A DNA stretch of 11,585 nucleotides, from positions 1 to 11,585 of the forward strand of contig CAJJMX010000036.1 of assembly GCA_905192935.1 (NCBI GenBank), read 5' to 3'. The position numbers were made by a program, and so were the translations under genes. This DNA comes from an uncultured Mailhella sp. (lineage in GTDB: Bacteria; Desulfobacterota; Desulfovibrionia; Desulfovibrionales; Desulfovibrionaceae). The notes beneath the pieces were generated by a model. It saw nothing but the letters and a program-made list of their open reading frames with translations, did no database searches and had not been told where the DNA came from. How positions within the stretch are numbered: the first letter of the stretch is position 1; every line of letters starts with the position of its first letter. Of the stretch, positions 8,302-11,585 are shown in pieces.

Positions 8302-9576
8302 ATGAACAGCACCATCCACCTCATCGGCATCAACCACCGCACCGCTGCGGTGGAAGTCCGCGAAAAGTTCGCGCTCACCAACTTCTGCTCTCCCGAGACC
8401 TGGGCCGTTCCCACCACCGACGGCATCAGCGAATCGCTCATACTCTCCACCTGCAACCGTGTGGAAGTGCTCGTGGTAGGCGAAGGCGACACCCCCCGTC
8501 AGCGCGCCCTGGAATGCTGGGCCAGGGCCCGCGGCAGGACCGTGGAAGAGCTCGAACCCTACCTCTACCAGTACAAGAACGACGAGGCCATACGCCATCT
8601 TTTCAGCGTGGCCTCCAGCCTCGACTCCCTGGTGCTCGGCGAACCGCAGATCCTCGGTCAGCTCAAGGCCGCCTACCGCAAGGCCACGCAGAGCCACTGC
8701 GCCGGAACCATCATCAACCGTCTGCTGCACAAGGCCTTTTCCGTGGCCAAGAGAGTACGCTCGGAAACGGGCGTGGCTTCGAGCGCCGTGTCCATAAGCT
8801 ACGCCGCCGTGGAACTCGCCAAGCAGATATTCGACGACATGAGCCGTCACAACGCCCTCATCATAGGCGCGGGCGAAATGGCGGAACTTGCGGCCATGCA
8901 TCTCAGACAGGCCGGAGTCAAACGCATCCGCGTGGCCAACCGCACCTACGCCCACGCCGAAGAACTGGCCCACAGACTGGGCGGCGAGGCCGTGCCCTTC
9001 GATCAGCTCTTCTCCCACCTCGTGGACACCGACATCGTCATAAGCTCCACCGGCGCACCCGACGCCATCATCCATGCCTCCGACATGCGCGACGTGCTCA
9101 AGAAGCGCAAGAACCGTCCCATGTTCCTCATCGACATCGCCATGCCCAGAGACATCGAGCCCTCGGTGAACACGCTGGACAACATCTATCTTTACGACAT
9201 CGACGACCTCAAGGAAGTGGTGGAGGAACACATGGCCGAGCGCCGCAAGGAAGCCGTGCGCGCCCGCGCCATCGTGGACGAGGAGACCGCCGCCTTCCAT
9301 CAGTGGCTCGACTCGCTCACCCTTCAGCCCACCATCGTGGCCCTCGTGGAACGCGGTCAGCGCATCATGGAAGAGGAACTCGCCAAGACCCTGCACCGCT
9401 TAGGCCCCGTGGACGACGCCACGCGCGAGGCCCTCGAGATCATGGCCGACTCCCTGGTGCGCCGCTTCAATCACGAGCCCATATCCTTCATGAAGGACCG
9501 CTTCCACGAAGCCGCCAATCCCGAGTACACCATGCAGGCCGTGGACACCGTGCGCAGAGTCTTCAATCTCAAGTGA
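8302..9576 (+). CDS. hemA: Glutamyl-tRNA reductase
   Basis: HemA reduces glutamyl-tRNA with NADPH to glutamate-1-semialdehyde, the committed step of C5 tetrapyrrole synthesis in the cytosol. The 424-residue protein has the catalytic Cys51 in LSTCNRVE (48-55), the block GEPQILGQLKAAY (113-125), an NADPH-binding GAGEMAE (189-195) followed by VANRT (211-215), and a C-terminal dimerisation domain (about 315-424) with RRFNHEPI. CAGGA is 5 bases before the ATG, and 60 bases separate it from the CcsA-like gene, including a run of seven T but no hairpin. It probably belongs to the sirC operon and ends at the terminator at 9614-9645. Glu-tRNA reductases are often controlled by heme and by proteolysis; the N-terminus here (MNSTIHLIG) lacks the Lys pair that marks the Salmonella enzyme for proteolysis. 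Confidence 0.97.
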   Translation: MNSTIHLIGINHRTAAVEVREKFALTNFCSPETWAVPTTDGISESLILSTCNRVEVLVVGEGDTPRQRALECWARARGRTVEELEPYLYQYKNDEAIRHLFSVASSLDSLVLGEPQILGQLKAAYRKATQSHCAGTIINRLLHKAFSVAKRVRSETGVASSAVSISYAAVELAKQIFDDMSRHNALIIGAGEMAELAAMHLRQAGVKRIRVANRTYAHAEELAHRLGGEAVPFDQLFSHLVDTDIVISSTGAPDAIIHASDMRDVLKKRKNRPMFLIDIAMPRDIEPSVNTLDNIYLYDIDDLKEVVEEHMAERRKEAVRARAIVDEETAAFHQWLDSLTLQPTIVALVERGQRIMEEELAKTLHRLGPVDDATREALEIMADSLVRRFNHEPISFMKDRFHEAANPEYTMQAVDTVRRVFNLK

Positions 9577-9611
9577 CGGCCGCATCCGCAGAGCCGCCAT
9601 TCTTCTCTTGC

Positions 9612-9650
9612 AAAAAGCCCGGCAGAGATTTTTCCGCCGGGCTTTGTTAC
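9612..9650 (+). terminator. Intrinsic terminator after hemA
   Basis: A perfect 10-bp stem AAAGCCCGGC (9614-9623) and GCCGGGCTTT (9636-9645), with a 12-base loop, is followed by GTT and preceded by A-rich sequence. It lies 38 bases after the hemA stop. It should separate the heme operon from the next gene. Between it and 9848 I see no gene or clear signal. Confidence 0.75.
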
Positions 9651-9848
9651 GTCCTGAAACCTCCGTCCGCTCAGAAGCAGACCGCGCCGCCTTCGTCTCC
9701 CCTTCTGCGAAAGTCCCGTGCCGGGACATGCCTTCCCCGCGTCAGGCGGCTTTCCCCTTTTCCGGCCGCAGGCTGCGGTCTTCTTCCGCTCCATGCCCAT
9801 TTCGTGCTCCGCTGAGAAGATAAGGCAAGTTTTCGGCAGAAAAAGCTC

Positions 9849-9878
9849 TTCAAAAAACACGGCCGGGGCTCCTATTCT
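9849..9878 (+). promoter_or_regulatory. Possible promoter for the SGNH-cupin gene
   Basis: TTCAAA (9849-9854) and TATTCT (9873-9878), 18 bases apart, each match the sigma-70 consensus at 4 of 6 positions. A start near 9885 would give a leader of about 34 bases. The 11-base word TTCAAAAAACA at 9849-9859 recurs at 9899-9909. GGGCTCC (9866-9872) is complementary to GGAGCCC (9910-9916), which includes the ribosome site, though that first arm would lie upstream of the inferred transcript start. Confidence 0.35.
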
Positions 9879-9918
9879 TGATCATGGAAAAACCATCGTT
9901 CAAAAAACAGGAGCCCGC

Positions 9919-11094
9919 ATGAAAAGAAAAACCTTCGTCTCCGCCGTATGCTGCCTTCTCATGTTCGGCCTTGCCGCCCTTGCCGGAGCGGCCGAGGGCA
10001 AAAAGCGCATCATGGTCTTCGGAGACTCCAACACCTTCGGCTATGTGGAAGACGCGCAGGGCGTGGTGAGCCGCCTGCCCGAAGGCACGGCATGGCCGGG
10101 CAGGATGGCGGCCCTGCTCGGCAACGACTACGAGATCATCGTGGAAGGCCTTTCCGGACGCACCACACGCATAGACAGCCCGGAAAAATCCGGCACCGGC
10201 ATCATTCCCGGCGCGGGCATGAACGGAGCCGCCTACCTGCCCGCCGCGCTCTCCTCCCACATGCCCCTCGACATGGTCATCATCATGCTGGGCACCAACG
10301 ACCTCAGAAAGGACCGCAACCAGAGCGCCGAAGACATCGCCGACAGCGTGACGGAACTTGTGTCCCTCGTGCAGAAGGGCGAATGGCAGCAGCGCACGAA
10401 GTTCGCCGCGCCCAAAGTCATGGTCGTCTGCCCGCCCAAGCTGAACCTCGTCAAGAGCCCCTACGCCTCCTTCTTTGAAGGCTCCCTCGCCAAGAGCGAG
10501 GCGCTTCCCGGGCTTCTGCGTCCCATGACGGAAAAGGCGGGCGCCCTCTTCCTCGACGCCGCCTCCGTCGTTCCCTTCGCCCAGGGTGCGGACGAGATCC
10601 ATCTCACTCCGGCCAACCACGCCGCTCTGGCCGAAGCCGTGACGAAGGAAGTCAAAAAGGCCTTCGGAGACACCAGGACCGACGCGGAAACCGAGACTTC
10701 CGGCATATTCGCACGCGGCGGAGCCAACACGGCCTATGCCAAATATTTCGTGGGCAACAGCTACCTCAACATGCTCTCCACCCAGGGCGTGACCATCGGC
10801 AACGTCACCTTTGAACCCGGCTGCCGCAACAACTGGCACACCCATCACGCCGCGAAGGGCGGCGGACAGATCCTGCTGTGCACCTCGGGCCGGGGCTGGT
10901 ATCAGGAATGGGGCAAAGAAGCCCGTGAACTTCACCCCGGCGACGTGGTCCACATTCCCGCAGGCGTCAAGCACTGGCACGGCGCGGCAAAAGACAGCTG
11001 GTTCGTGCACATCGCCGTGGAAGTGCCGGGAGAAAACACCCGCAACGAATGGCAGGAACCCGTGAGCGACGCCGACTACGACAAGCTTCCCTGA
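9919..11094 (+). CDS. Secreted two-domain protein: SGNH/GDSL hydrolase fused to a cupin
   Basis: The 391-residue product starts with a Sec signal peptide (about 1-25: basic MKRK, a hydrophobic core, then AGAA). It is therefore expected in the periplasm or outside. Residues about 28-250 form an SGNH hydrolase of the arylesterase/acyltransferase type. The nucleophile is Ser37 in FGDSNTFGY, oxyanion-hole candidates are Gly80 (EGLSGRTT) and Asn127 (LGTND, 124-128), and the DxxH pair is Asp225/His228 (DEIHLT). Residues about 290-372 form a single cupin with metal ligand candidates His307 and His309 (WHTHH), Gln317 (GGGQILL) and His352 or His354 (KHWHG), plus HPGDVVHIPAGV. Gln in place of Glu recalls the manganese cupins of the (R)-hydroxynitrile lyase group. 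CAGGAG lies 5 bases before the ATG; the frame is open further upstream, to 9718, without recognisable sequence. It follows the hemA terminator, so it is probably a separate unit. Substrates are unknown. Confidence 0.9.
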   Translation: MKRKTFVSAVCCLLMFGLAALAGAAEGKKRIMVFGDSNTFGYVEDAQGVVSRLPEGTAWPGRMAALLGNDYEIIVEGLSGRTTRIDSPEKSGTGIIPGAGMNGAAYLPAALSSHMPLDMVIIMLGTNDLRKDRNQSAEDIADSVTELVSLVQKGEWQQRTKFAAPKVMVVCPPKLNLVKSPYASFFEGSLAKSEALPGLLRPMTEKAGALFLDAASVVPFAQGADEIHLTPANHAALAEAVTKEVKKAFGDTRTDAETETSGIFARGGANTAYAKYFVGNSYLNMLSTQGVTIGNVTFEPGCRNNWHTHHAAKGGGQILLCTSGRGWYQEWGKEARELHPGDVVHIPAGVKHWHGAAKDSWFVHIAVEVPGENTRNEWQEPVSDADYDKLP

Positions 11095-11176
11095 GCCGCA
11101 TCCGCCGGAGCAAAAACACGGCTCCCCGGACGCGACGCCGGGCACGGCCCGAAAGCTCCCCGATGTCGGGAGCGCG

Positions 11177-11228
11177 GGGCGGGAGACGGCCCTTCCCTCC
11201 CGCCCGCGGCCGGGCCCGGCTCTTTCTG
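11177..11228 (+). terminator. Possible terminator of the SGNH-cupin gene
   Basis: A perfect 9-bp stem (11177-11185 with 11197-11205) is followed at once by the 12-base palindrome GCCGGGCCCGGC (11209-11220) and then TCTTTCTG. These are very stable stems, but the U-run is broken, so efficiency is uncertain. They lie 83-126 bases after the stop codon. Confidence 0.35.
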
Positions 11229-11299
11229 AAGACAAGGCCTCCAAAACGACACTCCGGCCCCGTGCCGCAACTCTTCCTTATCCCGTGCCTATCCCTCGT

Positions 11300-11338
11300 C
11301 ATGCCGGAAGCGGAGCTTCGCGCGCCGCCTCCGGCATG
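11300..11338. repeat. Long inverted repeat
   Basis: CATGCCGGA (11300-11308) and TCCGGCATG (11330-11338) are perfect inverted copies with a 21-base GC-rich interval that can pair further (AGCGG with CCGCCT). There is no T-run on either side. It could be a REP-like element or part of an RNA; nothing else identifies it. Confidence 0.4.
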
Positions 11339-11585
11339 ATGCGTTTCCCGCGGCCGCGCAGCCCCGGCCGAAAGTCCCGCGCATGACCGCCCCTTCCGCC
11401 GGAAGAACAACAGGTCCGCGCCATTGTTCCCCGTCCGACAGGCACGCGCGGATGAAGCCTCCGGCCTGCTTCATCACCGCCTGAAGGTCCCGGCAGTCCC
11501 CGCGCGGACGAAGGCCCCATGGCTTTGCCCGACATCGCTCTCCCCTTACGGCAGCCCCACCTTGCAAGTCATCCCCCGGGATGGC

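Larger units (their letters stand above)
11095..11585. other. Gene-free region rich in GC hairpins
   Basis: About 490 bases with no gene I can support on either strand. It holds a series of inverted repeats: GGAGC/GCTCC (11107-11111, 11121-11125), GCTCCC/GGGAGC (11155-11173), GGGCGGGAG/CTCCCGCCC (11177-11205), GCCGGGCCCGGC (11209-11220, followed by TCTTTCT), CATGCCGGA/TCCGGCATG (11300-11338), CGGCCG/CGGCCG (11351-11370) and CTTCC/GGAAG (11393-11405). The first four may end the SGNH-cupin transcript. A leftward frame is open from the right edge to 11289 with a GC-rich middle, but its product resembles nothing I know and I do not call it a gene. Confidence 0.5.

Noticed and set aside
7423..9396. 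657-codon leftward open frame opposite the CcsA-like gene and hemA
   Set aside because: It spans two well-supported genes on the other strand, and its sequence is low-complexity Gly/Glu/His.
8302..9576. Functional link between ClpA/ClpS here and proteolytic control of HemA
   Set aside because: ClpAP-dependent turnover of HemA is known elsewhere, but the two loci are separate transcription units on opposite strands and the HemA N-terminus shows no such degron.
9850..11244. 464-codon leftward open frame opposite the SGNH-cupin gene
   Set aside because: The plus-strand frame has a signal peptide and two intact catalytic domains; this one has no recognisable motif.
11289..11585. Leftward frame open from the right window edge
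   Set aside because: Part of it has GC-rich third positions and a plausible stretch (QAVMKQAGGFIRACL), but its last third is Arg-rich and crosses the inverted repeat at 11300-11338; I recognise no family and the start lies outside the window.

Overview
The window reads like chromosomal DNA of a high-GC member of the Desulfovibrionaceae (Desulfovibrio, Bilophila or Mailhella type). This is inferred from the trio precorrin-2 dehydrogenase - CcsA/HemX-like protein - HemA, which matches the tetrapyrrole locus known from Desulfovibrio, from strong G/C at third codon positions, and from the protein sequences. No 16S or other decisive marker is present, so the genus is not settled. I see no transposase, integrase, CRISPR array, tRNA or rRNA.

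Layout: bases 1-6523 are read leftward and bases 6741-11094 rightward, from a divergent junction at 6524-6740. The leftward block runs, in transcription order, rpmE (L31), then a strong terminator and a gene-free GC-rich spacer, then DUF1385 - prfA (RF1) - clpS in a tight cluster. Next come a two-way terminator, a well-formed sigma-70-like promoter, clpA overlapping aat by the bases of a GTGA, and the first 58 codons of an OsmC-like protein cut by the window edge. The rightward block is sirC - ccsA/hemX-like - hemA, a terminator, and then a separate gene for a secreted two-domain protein (SGNH hydrolase plus cupin). The last 491 bases hold no gene I can support but many GC-rich inverted repeats.

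How the genes fit together: aat, clpS and clpA make up most of the bacterial Leu/N-degron route. Aat adds Leu or Phe to N-terminal Arg/Lys, ClpS recognises the new N-terminus and ClpA unfolds the protein for ClpP, which is not in the window. RF1 and L31 are translation genes. DUF1385 is an uncharacterised membrane protein often found between them. SirC and HemA serve siroheme/heme synthesis, which a sulfite-reducing anaerobe needs in quantity. The CcsA-like protein between them has lost the heme-binding tryptophans and looks more like HemX, a regulator of HemA, than a cytochrome c synthase.

Most of the window is ordinary housekeeping DNA. The parts most worth a second look are the secreted SGNH-cupin fusion, the structured region upstream of rpmE (a possible L31 leader), the degenerate WWD segment beside hemA, the apparent loss of the usual catalytic Asp in SirC, and the terminator-plus-promoter arrangement between clpS and clpA.
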